38,118 nt of DNA from an uncultured bacterium (lineage in GTDB: Bacteria; Bacillota; Clostridia; Lachnospirales; Lachnospiraceae), in assembly GCA_905214955.1 (NCBI GenBank), contig CAJMON010000027.1, positions 1 to 38,118 on the forward strand. Direction: 5' to 3'. Shown one piece after another: positions 1-8,008 of this stretch. The position numbers and the translations under genes were made by a program. Position 1 is the stretch's first letter. Every line of letters starts with the position of its first letter. Below the pieces are notes generated by a model. It was not told the origin of the DNA, did not search any database, and worked only from the letters and a program-made list of their open reading frames with translations.

Positions 1-28
1 AAGCGACTGCGTTCATGAGCAAGTAGCG

Positions 29-51
29 AAGCGGATTGCGAATGTCCGCTT
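29..51. repeat. Intergenic hairpin at left window edge
   Basis: A perfect 7-bp inverted repeat (AAGCGGA, 9-nt loop, TCCGCTT) lies in the noncoding stretch before spoIIAA. It may be the 3' hairpin of a gene to the left of the window or part of a dispersed intergenic element; it lacks a long T-tract. I see no convincing Spo0A box (TGTCGAA-like) or sigma-H promoter between 1 and 182, so the spoIIA promoter could not be located. Confidence 0.35.
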
Positions 52-182
52 TACATGCAGAAAATTGCTTTCTGTATCTCAAAAAAACGTTCCGCGGGGA
101 TGCGCACTGCGGCGTATAAGGAAGATGCCGCCTGCGGGAAAATGATGGAAGCAGAAAAAGCCAGGAAATGAGGGTTTGAAAG

Positions 183-518
183 ATGGAAGAACGTTTTATG
201 ATCAATGGGACAAATTTGACAATTCTGGTTCCGGCAGAGCTGGATCATCACAATGCGGAAGAATTGAAAAACCGGGCAGATCAGCTGATCCAGAGAAGAA
301 ATATCAGAAGTATTACCTTTGATTTTGGGAAAACAGGATTTATGGACAGTTCTGGAATTGGCATGATTATGGGAAGATACAAAAACATGCGGTTTATGGG
401 GGGAACCGTCATTGCCATCCGGGTGAATGAGCGGGTGCGCAGGATTCTCACACTGTCCGGCGTTTACAAATACATTGACATCTATGAAGGCCTGCCTCAG
501 CAGTCCAAACTTTTGTGA
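183..518 (+). CDS. spoIIAA: Anti-sigma F factor antagonist SpoIIAA (STAS domain)
   Basis: Small STAS-domain protein (111 aa) that, when unphosphorylated, binds the SpoIIAB-sigma-F complex and frees sigma-F in the forespore. The family phosphorylation loop is visible as MDSSGIG at residues 54-60, with the phosphorylatable serine at 56/57; the DHHNAEE stretch at 21-27 is typical of clostridial SpoIIAA. The start at 183 follows a modest GAGGG sequence; the in-frame ATG at 198 is a weaker alternative. It is the first gene of spoIIAA-spoIIAB-sigF, with 13 bp to the next gene. In Bacillus this operon is expressed from a Spo0A/sigma-H promoter, but none could be recognised here. Identification is secure from sequence and gene order. 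Confidence 0.96.
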   Translation: MEERFMINGTNLTILVPAELDHHNAEELKNRADQLIQRRNIRSITFDFGKTGFMDSSGIGMIMGRYKNMRFMGGTVIAIRVNERVRRILTLSGVYKYIDIYEGLPQQSKLL

Positions 519-531
519 GAGGGGAAAACAT

Positions 532-978
532 ATGGCGGAGAAAAATGAAATGCGGCTGGAATTTGACAGCCGTTCCTGTAACGAAGGATTTGCAAGAGTG
601 GCCGTGGCAGCGTTTCTGACCCAGCTAAACCCCACACTGGAGGAAGTAGCAGACGTAAAGACAGCGCTTTCCGAGGCGGTGACTAACTGCATTGTTCATG
701 CCTATGAAGGAAAAGTGGAAAAAGTTCTGATTGAATGCCAGGTAGAAGGAAATCAGATGGAACTTACGGTCAAGGATTATGGATGTGGCATTGAAGATGT
801 AAAAAAAGCCATGGAACCGTTGTTTACCACCAAGCCCCAGGAAGAGCGGGCGGGAATGGGATTTGCATTTATGGAGGCGTTTATGGATGACGTGGCTGTG
901 GAATCGGAGCCTGGAAAAGGCACTACGGTGCGGATGAAAAAGAAGATTGAACACCCGGCTGGAAAATTTGCTCTGTAA
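532..978 (+). CDS. spoIIAB: Anti-sigma F factor / serine kinase SpoIIAB
   Basis: GHKL-fold protein kinase (148 aa) that holds sigma-F inactive and phosphorylates SpoIIAA. Visible ATP-site motifs are the N-box EAVTNC (E48, N52), the G1 box DYGCGIED (D82, G84, G86) and the G2 box GMGFAF (108-113). The ATG at 532 is chosen because GAGAGGGG precedes it at proper spacing and the protein then matches the usual family length. A longer reading from 427 would run back through spoIIAA in another frame and has no ribosome binding site. It lies between its partner spoIIAA and its target sigF. Identification is firm. Confidence 0.96.
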   Translation: MAEKNEMRLEFDSRSCNEGFARVAVAAFLTQLNPTLEEVADVKTALSEAVTNCIVHAYEGKVEKVLIECQVEGNQMELTVKDYGCGIEDVKKAMEPLFTTKPQEERAGMGFAFMEAFMDDVAVESEPGKGTTVRMKKKIEHPAGKFAL

Positions 979-995
979 CAGGAAAGGAAAGGCCT

Positions 996-1721
996 ATGGA
1001 TCGGACCCTTGCACTGATCGAACAATCACACAGGGGGGATAAAGAGGCACGGAAAATACTGACAGAGGAAAATATGGGGCTGGTGTATGCATCGGCCAGG
1101 CGCTTTGCTGGCAGGGGATGCGAAATGGAGGATCTGGTCCAGATTGGAAGCATCGGACTGTTAAAAGCCATTGACCGGTTTGATCCAGGATTTGACGTGC
1201 GGTTTTCTACGTATGCGGTACCGCTGATAGCAGGAGAGATCAGACGCTATTTAAGAGATAATACCATGATCCGGGTAAGCCGCAGCTTAAAAGATACAGC
1301 AAGACAGATCTGTGCAGCCAGGGAAGCACTGGAAAAGGAGGAAGGCAGAGAGCCGGATGTGGAAGAACTGGCAGAAAGACTTGGGACAGACAGGGAGGAA
1401 ATTGTGCTGGCCATAGAGTCGGCAGCGGAGGTGGAATCTCTTCATGCGCCACTGTATCAGAAGGATGGAAATGCAGTGCTTTTAATGGACAGAATTGAAG
1501 ATGAGAGGGATGAAGGAGAGAGGGTTTTAAACAGCCTGCTTCTGGAACAGGCCATGGAGGATCTGGAGGAAAAAGAAAAACAGCTGATTCAGCTGCGGTA
1601 TTTTGAAGAACAGACCCAGATGCAGACAGCGAAGTTTCTGTCCATGACCCAGGTACAGGTTTCCAGGGCAGAAAAGAAAATTTTAAGAAAGCTCTGTAGA
1701 AAAATCAGGGGAAAAGAATGA
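996..1721 (+). CDS. sigF: RNA polymerase sporulation sigma factor F
   Basis: Forespore-specific sigma-70-family factor (241 aa; spoIIAC). Region 2 is visible around residues 26-90, including the core-binding and -10 recognition segment (MEDLVQIGSIGLLKAIDRF, then FSTYAVPLIAGEIRRYLRDN). Region 3 follows with IRVSRSLKD, and the region 4 helix-turn-helix lies near the C-terminus (FLSMTQVQVSRAEKKILRKL). Length agrees with the family. It is 17 bp after spoIIAB, with GGAAAGG before the start. SpoIIAB and SpoIIAA, encoded just upstream, control its activity. Sigma-G is its close paralogue, but the position after spoIIAA-AB decides for sigma-F. Confidence 0.96.
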   Translation: MDRTLALIEQSHRGDKEARKILTEENMGLVYASARRFAGRGCEMEDLVQIGSIGLLKAIDRFDPGFDVRFSTYAVPLIAGEIRRYLRDNTMIRVSRSLKDTARQICAAREALEKEEGREPDVEELAERLGTDREEIVLAIESAAEVESLHAPLYQKDGNAVLLMDRIEDERDEGERVLNSLLLEQAMEDLEEKEKQLIQLRYFEEQTQMQTAKFLSMTQVQVSRAEKKILRKLCRKIRGKE

Positions 1722-1749
1722 ATATTTTTACCAGCCCTCTGCGATACTA
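1719..1749 (+). promoter_or_regulatory. Sigma-G (or sigma-F)-type promoter for spoVA
   Basis: TGAATA at 1719-1724 and GATACTA at 1743-1749 are separated by 18 bp and match the forespore sigma-G consensus (TGAATA, 17-18 bp, CATACTA) except for one base. The -35 element overlaps the sigF stop codon; transcription would start about 30 bp before the spoVAA ATG. This would give spoVA genes late forespore expression independent of the spoIIA promoter. Confidence 0.75.
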
Positions 1750-1784
1750 AGAGCAGAAAGAAACGAAAAAGGACAGGTAAAAAG

Positions 1785-2456
1785 ATGAAAAACGAGACTC
1801 TGTATCTGAAGATTGATAAAAATGTGCAGGTCCATGACAAGACGGTGTTTTTAAAGGACATTGCCCAAATTTCCTGCAGCAGCAAGGAGCTGGAAAACAG
1901 AATCCGCCTGGTAAAGATACCAAAGGCGGCAGGAGAGGGGCCTGGGCGCCATGCCATGTCGGTGATGGAAGTCATTGCGGTCATTCAGAAGGAGTTCCCG
2001 GAAGTGGAGATCAACAACATCGGGGAAGCAGATTTCATTGTCACGAAAGAAAAAGAACGACAGCCTCCAGCGTGGATTGGCTGGATCAAAACCGTTTTTG
2101 TGGCAGCCATTGCCTTTGCAGGAGCGGCCTTCACCATTATGACCTTTAACAACGATGTGGATCTTCCCAAGCTCTTTGGCCAGCTCTTTTTTCAGTTTAC
2201 CGGGCAGGAATCCGATGGATTTACTATTCTGGAGCTGAGTTATTCCATTGGAGTGGGGCTTGGCATCCTGGTCTTTTTCAATCATTTTTCCGGAAGAAAG
2301 CTGACGGCAGATCCGACTCCTATGGAGGTGGAAATGCGGCTGTATGAGGATGATGTGGACAAGACCCTGATTGAGGCAGGAAACAGGGCGAAAGAAAATC
2401 ATCCGGTATCCGGTGTTTCCAGGCAGAAAAAAAGAGGGGGAGAGCGGAGATGGTGA
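1785..2456 (+). CDS. spoVAA: Stage V sporulation protein AA
   Basis: SpoVAA (223 aa) is a membrane component encoded with the dipicolinic acid channel of the spore inner membrane. The N-terminal 95 residues form the soluble SpoVAA domain (starting LYLKIDKNVQVHDKTVFLKD). Two hydrophobic segments follow at roughly 105-127 and 148-170, then a basic cytoplasmic tail. The start follows AAAAAGGACAGG. Its end overlaps spoVAB by 7 bp, which suggests translational coupling. A sigma-G-like promoter lies immediately upstream. The gene order spoIIA-spoVA matches Bacillus and many Clostridia, although several clostridia keep only spoVAC, spoVAD and spoVAE, so the presence of AA and AB is informative. Confidence 0.92.
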   Translation: MKNETLYLKIDKNVQVHDKTVFLKDIAQISCSSKELENRIRLVKIPKAAGEGPGRHAMSVMEVIAVIQKEFPEVEINNIGEADFIVTKEKERQPPAWIGWIKTVFVAAIAFAGAAFTIMTFNNDVDLPKLFGQLFFQFTGQESDGFTILELSYSIGVGLGILVFFNHFSGRKLTADPTPMEVEMRLYEDDVDKTLIEAGNRAKENHPVSGVSRQKKRGGERRW

Positions 2457-2863
2457 CGCAGGGTGTACTTGGCGTGATTGGATTTTCCAGCGGTCTTGCA
2501 GTGGCAGGGGGTGTGATCGCCCTGCTCATTGGCCTGGGAGTGCTTTCCAGGTATGCAGGTCTTACCAGAACGGCCAGCCATCTGTGGCTGTATGAGGATA
2601 CCGTACTTTTGGGAGGCATTTTTGGAAACTGGCTGACCGTGTATCACCCCTCCTGTCCTTTGGGAGGGGTAGCTCTTGCTGTGCTTGGCTTGTTCTTTGG
2701 GATCTTTGTGGGAAGCTGGATTATGGCCCTGGCAGAGATCATCAACATGTTTCCCATCCTAGCAAGAAGAATCGGCCTGGTAAAGGGAATGAGTATTGTG
2801 GCAGCAGCCATAGCGGCCGGAAAGACCCTGGGCAGTCTGTGGCATTTTTTTCAGAGATGGTAA
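2450..2863 (+). CDS. spoVAB: Stage V sporulation protein AB
   Basis: Integral membrane protein (137 aa) of the SpoVA group. It shows four hydrophobic stretches: residues about 4-29, 52-59 with flanks, 72-96 and 111-127. A GGGGGAGAGCGGAG sequence precedes the ATG, which lies inside the end of spoVAA (7-bp overlap). Its exact biochemical role in dipicolinate movement is not established in the family. Identification rests on position between spoVAA and spoVAC and on the characteristic hydrophobic pattern and motifs (MALAEIINMFPILARRIGL). Confidence 0.9.
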   Translation: MVTQGVLGVIGFSSGLAVAGGVIALLIGLGVLSRYAGLTRTASHLWLYEDTVLLGGIFGNWLTVYHPSCPLGGVALAVLGLFFGIFVGSWIMALAEIINMFPILARRIGLVKGMSIVAAAIAAGKTLGSLWHFFQRW

Positions 2864-2878
2864 AGGAGAAAAGATACG

Positions 2879-3346
2879 ATGGCAGATCTTTTGAAAGAAA
2901 AGAAACAGAAAGAATACAATGCATACGTAAAGAAAGTGACACCCACCGTGAGTCTGCCCAAAGCCATGGGAAAAGCATTTTTTGTAGGAGGAATCATCTG
3001 CACCATCGGCCAGGGAATTCAGGAAGCGGGAAAAGCCATGGGGTTGGATAAACAGACGGCATCTGGCTGGTGTTCCCTTCTTCTGGTGCTGACAAGTGTG
3101 GTGCTTACCGGCTTTGGCATTTATCAGAAGCTGGCCAAGTTTGCAGGGGCCGGAACCCTGGTGCCCATCACCGGATTTGCCAATTCCGTGGCGGCACCAG
3201 CCATTGAGTTTCAGAAAGAGGGCATGGTGTTTGGAATCGGGTGCAAAATTTTTACCATCGCAGGCCCGGTGATCCTTTACGGAATTGCATCCAGCTGGGT
3301 GCTGGGATTAATTTACTGGATTTTGAAACTGCTGGGAATCGCATAG
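2879..3346 (+). CDS. spoVAC: Stage V sporulation protein AC, dipicolinate channel subunit
   Basis: SpoVAC (155 aa) is the mechanosensitive channel component that lets calcium-dipicolinate pass during germination. An N-terminal charged segment (residues 1-35) is followed by membrane spans near 35-55, 65-85, 95-115 and 125-150. The GAGTLVPITGFANSVAAPAI stretch is typical of the SpoVAC/SpoVAE family. It has an AAAGGAG ribosome site and follows spoVAB by 15 bp. Its paralogue in this operon, SpoVAE, shares the pattern F-A-G-A-G-x-x-V-P near its middle. Confidence 0.95.
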   Translation: MADLLKEKKQKEYNAYVKKVTPTVSLPKAMGKAFFVGGIICTIGQGIQEAGKAMGLDKQTASGWCSLLLVLTSVVLTGFGIYQKLAKFAGAGTLVPITGFANSVAAPAIEFQKEGMVFGIGCKIFTIAGPVILYGIASSWVLGLIYWILKLLGIA

Positions 3347-3386
3347 AAAGAGGCAGCACCAAGATGCACAGACAGGAGGCAGACGC

Positions 3387-4412
3387 ATGGAGCAGAAAAC
3401 GGGGAGCATACAAATAGGAAAAGCGAGTATTCAGTTTGAAAAAGGAGTCCACATTCTGGCTTCCGGTACAGTAGTGGGGAAAAAAGAGGGGGAAGGCCCA
3501 CTTGGAAAAAAGTTTGATCTGGTCTGCCAGAATCCGGAGTTTGGAGAAGAAAACTGGGAACAGGCAGAAAGCACCATGCAGAGTGAAGCACTTCAGACGG
3601 CTCTTGGGAAAGCTGGGAAGCAGCCTTGGGAGATTCGGTATCTTTTTGGAGGAGATCTGCTTGGACAGCTCATTGCAACGTCTTTTGGAATAGCGGAGTT
3701 TGAAATTCCCATGTTCGGCCTGTATGGTGCCTGCTCCACCTGTGGGGAAAGCCTGATGCTTGGAGCTATGACCGTAGCGGCAGGATACGCAGACGCTGTG
3801 GCAGCAGTCACTTCCAGCCACTTTGCCAGTGCGGAAAAACAGTTTCGTTTTCCTTTAGGGTACGGAAACCAGCGGCCTCTGTCAGCTACCTGGACAGTGA
3901 CGGGGGCAGGGGCATTTATTCTTGGAAAATCAGGAGGAAAAGCTAGAATCATGGGAGCAACACCGGGGAAAATCGTGGATATGGGAGTGAAAGATTCTAT
4001 GAACATGGGCGCGTGTATGGCACCGGCGGCCTGTGATACCATCTGGCAGAACTTCCAGGATTATGAGCGGATGCCGGAGGATTATGACCGCATCATCACA
4101 GGGGATCTGGGAAGTGTGGGAAAGACAATTTTGATCGGCCTGCTGAAAGAAAAAGGATACGACATCAGCCAGATCTATATGGACTGTGGAATGGAGATTT
4201 TTGATGAAGCATCCCAGGATACCCACGCAGGGGGAAGCGGCTGTGGCTGTGCGGCAGTGACTTTTGGGGCAGAGATTTTGCCAAAGATTGAGAAAGGCAT
4301 CTGGAAACGGGTGCTCTTTGTGCCGACGGGAGCCCTGCTTTCTACAGTCAGCTTCAATGAGGGGAAGAGTGTGCCAGGAATTGCCCATGGTGTGGTGATA
4401 GAACACTGCTGA
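3387..4412 (+). CDS. spoVAD: Stage V sporulation protein AD
   Basis: Soluble protein (341 aa) with a thiolase-like fold that binds dipicolinic acid and works with SpoVAC and SpoVAE. The family pattern is visible in LFGGDLLGQLIATSFG, GACSTCGESLMLGAM (near 112-126), SSHFASAEKQFRFPLGYGNQRP and GSGCGCAAV near residue 285. Although thiolase-like, it does not present an ordinary thiolase active-site set and is regarded as a binding protein. ACAGGAGG precedes the start, 40 bp after spoVAC. Length is as expected for the family (about 340 aa). Confidence 0.96.
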   Translation: MEQKTGSIQIGKASIQFEKGVHILASGTVVGKKEGEGPLGKKFDLVCQNPEFGEENWEQAESTMQSEALQTALGKAGKQPWEIRYLFGGDLLGQLIATSFGIAEFEIPMFGLYGACSTCGESLMLGAMTVAAGYADAVAAVTSSHFASAEKQFRFPLGYGNQRPLSATWTVTGAGAFILGKSGGKARIMGATPGKIVDMGVKDSMNMGACMAPAACDTIWQNFQDYERMPEDYDRIITGDLGSVGKTILIGLLKEKGYDISQIYMDCGMEIFDEASQDTHAGGSGCGCAAVTFGAEILPKIEKGIWKRVLFVPTGALLSTVSFNEGKSVPGIAHGVVIEHC

Positions 4413-4439
4413 CAGAAAGAAAAAGACAGGAGGAAACAG

Positions 4440-4796
4440 ATGAGCTACGTAAATGCATTCTGGGTGGGAGGCCTGATTTGCGCCCTCGTTCAGATCCTGA
4501 TGGAAAAAACGAAACTGATGCCGGGAAGAATTATGGTGATCTTGGTATGCCTTGGGGCACTTCTCGGGGCACTTGGCGTCTACGAGCCGTTCCAGGAGTT
4601 TGCAGGAGCAGGAGCAGGAGTGCCGCTGCTGGGATTTGGAAATGTTTTGTGGAAAGGCGTGAAAGAGGCCGTGGACAGTGATGGATTTCTTGGGATTTTT
4701 AAAGGGGGATTTACGGCCAGCGCTGTAGGAATCAGCGCGGCTCTGGTTTTTTCCTGGATTGCAAGTCTGATTTTTCAGCCCAAAATGAAAGAGTAA
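4440..4796 (+). CDS. spoVAE: Stage V sporulation protein AE
   Basis: Membrane protein (118 aa; SpoVAEB type) of the dipicolinate channel. Hydrophobic spans lie near residues 5-20, 30-48, 55-75 and 92-112; the F-A-G-A-G-A-G-V-P motif is encoded by a short GCAGGA triplication. AGGAGG lies just before the start. It is the last gene of the sporulation operon; spoVAEA and spoVAF of Bacillus are absent. No clear intrinsic terminator follows within the 120 bp before the next gene, so some readthrough is possible. Confidence 0.94.
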   Translation: MSYVNAFWVGGLICALVQILMEKTKLMPGRIMVILVCLGALLGALGVYEPFQEFAGAGAGVPLLGFGNVLWKGVKEAVDSDGFLGIFKGGFTASAVGISAALVFSWIASLIFQPKMKE

Positions 4797-4830
4797 CTGA
4801 ATTTTCTATGCTGATGTTTTGAAAACTCCA

Positions 4831-4858
4831 TGTACAAAAATTATGCAGAATGTATAAT
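4831..4858 (+). promoter_or_regulatory. Putative promoter of sugar transport operon
   Basis: A perfect -10 TATAAT at 4853-4858 sits 16 bp after TGTACA (4831-4836, 4 of 6 to TTGACA). The predicted start site is about 50 bp upstream of the solute-binding protein start. The surrounding AT-rich tract (4797-4916) has no obvious catabolite-repression box. A YesN-type activator encoded in the operon may compensate for the weak -35. Confidence 0.5.
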
Positions 4859-4916
4859 TAAATTATCAAATAATGAAAAAGATATGCAGGATGCATAAAA
4901 GAAAGGAGATTACAAA

Positions 4917-6206
4917 ATGAAAAAGTCTGTAATGTCAACAATCCTTGCAGCAGCGATGGCCATTGGAGCGATGCCCGGCACTGTATTTGCAGGAGAAGCT
5001 GCCAAACCCTATGAAGGCGTTACTTTGAGTATGTGGATCGGAAATTCCGAGTACAATGACGGAACAAAAGCCGTTCTGGAAAAAGCGACAGAAGAGCTTG
5101 GCATGGAATTCAACATTGAGATCAACCCGGGCGGTACCGATGGTGATAACATCATCAAGACCAGATGTGCTTCCGGAGACCTTGCTGATATCAGCAATTA
5201 CAACTCCGGTTCCCTTCTGACAGCTTTAAATCCCAAAGAGCATTTCCTGGATCTGACGGATGAAGCTTTCTCTGAAAAATTTGACGATACCTTTAAGAGC
5301 TGCGTAATGCAGGAAGACCGTATTTATGGCGCACCGTTTACGACCACCCAGGCAGGAGCCGTAGTTTACTGGAAACCGGATTATGAGGAACTGGGACTGA
5401 AAGTTCCGGAAACCTGGGATGAGTTCATTGCAAACTGCCAGGCACTCAAAGACGCAGGCAAAGCTCCGGTATACTTATCCGCAGGAAAGACCTGGACGAC
5501 TCAGGTGCTTTTCCTTGGTGATAACTACAACGTTCTTGCAAAGAACCCGGATTTCGCAGACGAGTTTACAGCCGGCACAGCCAAATTTGCAACAGATGAA
5601 GGTGGACTGGCAAGCTGGTGCAAATACGAAGACCTGGTAGACATGTATCAGGAAGGTGCTACTGCAGCTACTTATGACGATGCACTGGAAGATATGGCAG
5701 TTGGTGCAGCAACTCACTGGATCATCCTGACACAGGTTATTCCTCTGATGATTGCAAATCATCCAGAAGCAGAAGAAAACCTTGGTGTATTTGGTGTCCC
5801 GGGGGATGACGCTGACAATCACGGTCTGACCGTATGGGAGCCCAACGCATGGTACATCAACAAAGATAGTGCCAACGCAGAAGCAGCTCTGGCATTCCTT
5901 GATTTCTGGTACCAGGAAGAAAATATCGATGCTTATGTAGAGGTCATGGGAGCAAACGGACCGTCCTGTATCAAGGGCTATACCCTTCCTGATACTGTGG
6001 CACCGGCCATCCGTGAAGATATGCAGGCATACTTTGACGCAGGCAAGACCGCACCGGCTCTGGAGTTCGTAACTCCGGTTAAAGGATCTACCTGTGAGCA
6101 GATCACCACTTCTGTAGCACTTGGCCAGATCGATGGCAAGACAGCAGCTCAGATGTATGACGATGACTGCAAGAAATCAGCTGTTCAGCAGGGACTTGGA
6201 TGGTAA
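4917..6206 (+). CDS. Sugar ABC transporter solute-binding protein (family 1)
   Basis: Extracellular carbohydrate-binding component (429 aa) of a CUT1-type ABC importer. The N-terminus is a signal peptide (KK, hydrophobic core, then VFA before GEA near residue 25). No cysteine is found in the first 30 residues, so it lacks the lipobox usual for Gram-positive binding proteins. The mature part shows the SBP_bac_1 pattern, for example YGAPFTTTQAGAVVYWKPDY and VPETWDEFI in the middle. GAAAGGAG precedes the ATG. A strong hairpin separates it from the permease genes, fitting the usual higher expression of the binding protein. The ligand is unknown; the glycosidase downstream suggests a rhamnose- or uronate-containing oligosaccharide. 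Confidence 0.9.
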   Translation: MKKSVMSTILAAAMAIGAMPGTVFAGEAAKPYEGVTLSMWIGNSEYNDGTKAVLEKATEELGMEFNIEINPGGTDGDNIIKTRCASGDLADISNYNSGSLLTALNPKEHFLDLTDEAFSEKFDDTFKSCVMQEDRIYGAPFTTTQAGAVVYWKPDYEELGLKVPETWDEFIANCQALKDAGKAPVYLSAGKTWTTQVLFLGDNYNVLAKNPDFADEFTAGTAKFATDEGGLASWCKYEDLVDMYQEGATAATYDDALEDMAVGAATHWIILTQVIPLMIANHPEAEENLGVFGVPGDDADNHGLTVWEPNAWYINKDSANAEAALAFLDFWYQEENIDAYVEVMGANGPSCIKGYTLPDTVAPAIREDMQAYFDAGKTAPALEFVTPVKGSTCEQITTSVALGQIDGKTAAQMYDDDCKKSAVQQGLGW

Positions 6207-6236
6207 GTATTCCAAAAAAGAAACTGTGAAAAGTCT

Positions 6237-6262
6237 GGACCGTCTGCTTTTGCAGGCGGTCC
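6237..6262 (+). terminator. Intercistronic hairpin after binding-protein gene
   Basis: GGACCGTCTGC, a TTTT loop and GCAGGCGGTCC form an 11-bp stem with a single G-U pair, followed by only a short T-containing tail. It lies in the 80-bp gap between binding protein and permease. Such hairpins commonly attenuate readthrough or protect the upstream mRNA, giving more binding protein than permease. Confidence 0.65.
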
Positions 6263-6286
6263 TCTTAGATTAAGGAGCAGAAAACT

Positions 6287-7162
6287 ATGAAAAGAAAATC
6301 AAAAAGCCATCAGTTATATTCTTTCTGGTTTGTTGTTCCGTCCCTGGTTATCTTTTCTGTGTTTTTCCTGTACCCCATCATCAGCTCTCTCTATTACAGT
6401 ATGACGGTGTGGAACTTCGACACAGCAACTTTCTGCGGGCTGGACAACTACAAAATGTTTTTCTCTGAAAATGCGTTAAGTTCTTCGATTGTACATACTT
6501 TGATCTATGCATTTTTAACCAGTGCATTGAAAGTCATTTTAGCGTTCTTTATTGCGATCTTTCTGTGCAGTGATATCCGGACAAAAGGGTTTATCCGTTC
6601 CGCAGTCTTTTTCCCGAATCTGGTTTCCAGTATGGCGGTGGGTCTTACTTTCTGTGCGCTGATGCATCCCACAAAGGGGCTGTTCAATGCAGTGCTTCAG
6701 GCAGTGAACCTTCCAAAGATTAATTTTCTTGGAGATGTGAATCTGGCACTCTACAGCGTCATTGCAACAGACGTATGGAAAGGACTTTCTATTTCCGTGG
6801 TTATTTACATTGCAGGTGTACAGTCCATTGACCGGAACTATTATGAAGCGGCACAGATCGATGGAGCAAGCAGATTCCAGCAGCTTCGTTATATCACATT
6901 CCCGCTGGTGGCACCGTCTCAGAACACCATCATCATTCTGTCACTCATTGGAGGACTTCGAAGCTTTGATCTGATCTGGGCAATGACCGGAGGCGGCCCC
7001 GGATTTGCAACAGATGTTATGGCATCGGTTATTTATAAAGAATACGCTTATGGATTTTATGGCCTGTCTACAGCTGGCAACGTGATTATGCTGGTTCTGA
7101 TTTCCTGTATCGCGTTCCCGCTCCAGCATTTCCTGATGAAGAGAGAGGAGGCCATTCAATAA
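6287..7162 (+). CDS. Sugar ABC transporter permease (MalF/UgpA type)
   Basis: First membrane subunit (291 aa) of the CUT1 importer. About six membrane spans are visible, beginning with the hydrophobic segment near residues 13-33. The cytoplasmic EAA loop that contacts the ATPase is clear: YYEAAQIDGASRFQQLRYIT at about residues 185-204. AAGGAG precedes the ATG. Its stop overlaps the next start in a TAATG junction, so the two permeases are translationally coupled. No ATP-binding gene occurs in the operon; a shared MsmX/MsmK-type ATPase elsewhere in the genome is the usual explanation in Firmicutes. Confidence 0.92.
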   Translation: MKRKSKSHQLYSFWFVVPSLVIFSVFFLYPIISSLYYSMTVWNFDTATFCGLDNYKMFFSENALSSSIVHTLIYAFLTSALKVILAFFIAIFLCSDIRTKGFIRSAVFFPNLVSSMAVGLTFCALMHPTKGLFNAVLQAVNLPKINFLGDVNLALYSVIATDVWKGLSISVVIYIAGVQSIDRNYYEAAQIDGASRFQQLRYITFPLVAPSQNTIIILSLIGGLRSFDLIWAMTGGGPGFATDVMASVIYKEYAYGFYGLSTAGNVIMLVLISCIAFPLQHFLMKREEAIQ

Positions 7163-7992
7163 TGAAAAAGAAGAAAAGACTTCTCCTGATCGGAGATATT
7201 GTTGGGATCCTGGTGACCATTGCTCTGTTCATTGTCCCGTTTTACTTCATGCTTGTGAACTCCTTAAAATCTCAGAAAGAATCCAATCTTCTGACCATTA
7301 GCTGGCCTTCTGAGATTCATCTGGAAAACTACAAAGAAGTTTTTACTTACGCCAATTATCAGCTGGTGACGGCTTACAAAAACAGTTTGACACTGACGCT
7401 GTTTACTGTGGCCGGACTTTTGCTTACCGGAGCTATGGCAGGGTATGTCATCCAGAGAAGAAATGACCGGATCATGAAGATCATTTCCTGGATCATCATG
7501 CTTGGGCTGATGATTCCGGCATCCATTCTTCCTACCATCAACCTTCTGCAGAAGCTTCACATTTATAAGACCATGTTTGGAATGGTGATGGTGGAGATTG
7601 CACTGCAGACGCCATTTACAATTATGCTGTTCCGAGGGTACATGGCGTCCATACCAAGAGAGCTGGAAGAGTCTGCCCGGATTGACGGATGCAATCCATG
7701 GCAGGTATTTATGAAAATTATCAACCCGCTCTTGAAACCCATCCGTGCAACTGTCATAATATTAACAGCAGTAACGACATTCAATGATTTTACCAATCCG
7801 CTGTATTTCCTTCCTGGAGGCGAGAATACTACCGTTCAGCTGACACTGTACAATTATAAAGGACAGTTTGCCAGCAGCTACAATCTGCTGTTTGCGGACA
7901 TTATTATGATCACAATTCCGATGCTGATTCTGTTTATTTTCTTTAATAAGAAAATTGTAGAAGGTATGGTGGCAGGTTCTGTAAAAGGCTGA
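7162..7992 (+). CDS. Sugar ABC transporter permease (MalG/UgpE type)
   Basis: Second membrane subunit (276 aa) of the same importer, with the typical N-terminal span (residues about 8-30), a short periplasm-side loop and five further spans. The EAA loop reads ELEESARIDGCNPWQVFMKI at about residues 170-189. GAGGAGG lies upstream of the ATG, which shares one base with the stop of the preceding permease gene. It is followed after 16 bp by the sensor kinase gene, so transport and sensing are encoded together. Confidence 0.92.
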   Translation: MKKKKRLLLIGDIVGILVTIALFIVPFYFMLVNSLKSQKESNLLTISWPSEIHLENYKEVFTYANYQLVTAYKNSLTLTLFTVAGLLLTGAMAGYVIQRRNDRIMKIISWIIMLGLMIPASILPTINLLQKLHIYKTMFGMVMVEIALQTPFTIMLFRGYMASIPRELEESARIDGCNPWQVFMKIINPLLKPIRATVIILTAVTTFNDFTNPLYFLPGGENTTVQLTLYNYKGQFASSYNLLFADIIMITIPMLILFIFFNKKIVEGMVAGSVKG

Positions 7993-8008
7993 CAGGAAAA
8001 GCGGGGGC

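Noticed and set aside
55..171. Small plus-strand frame of 38 codons before spoIIAA
   Set aside because: No ribosome binding site and no recognisable protein pattern; likely chance.
1..182. Spo0A box or sigma-H promoter for spoIIA
   Set aside because: Expected from Bacillus, but no sequence close enough to either consensus was found; the promoter may lie outside the window.
51..692. Minus-strand open frame of 213 codons
   Set aside because: Opposite to spoIIAA and spoIIAB, which are certain genes.
4600..4622. Short GCAGGA repeat in spoVAE
   Set aside because: It encodes the conserved A-G-A-G-A-G stretch of the protein and is explained by coding constraint.
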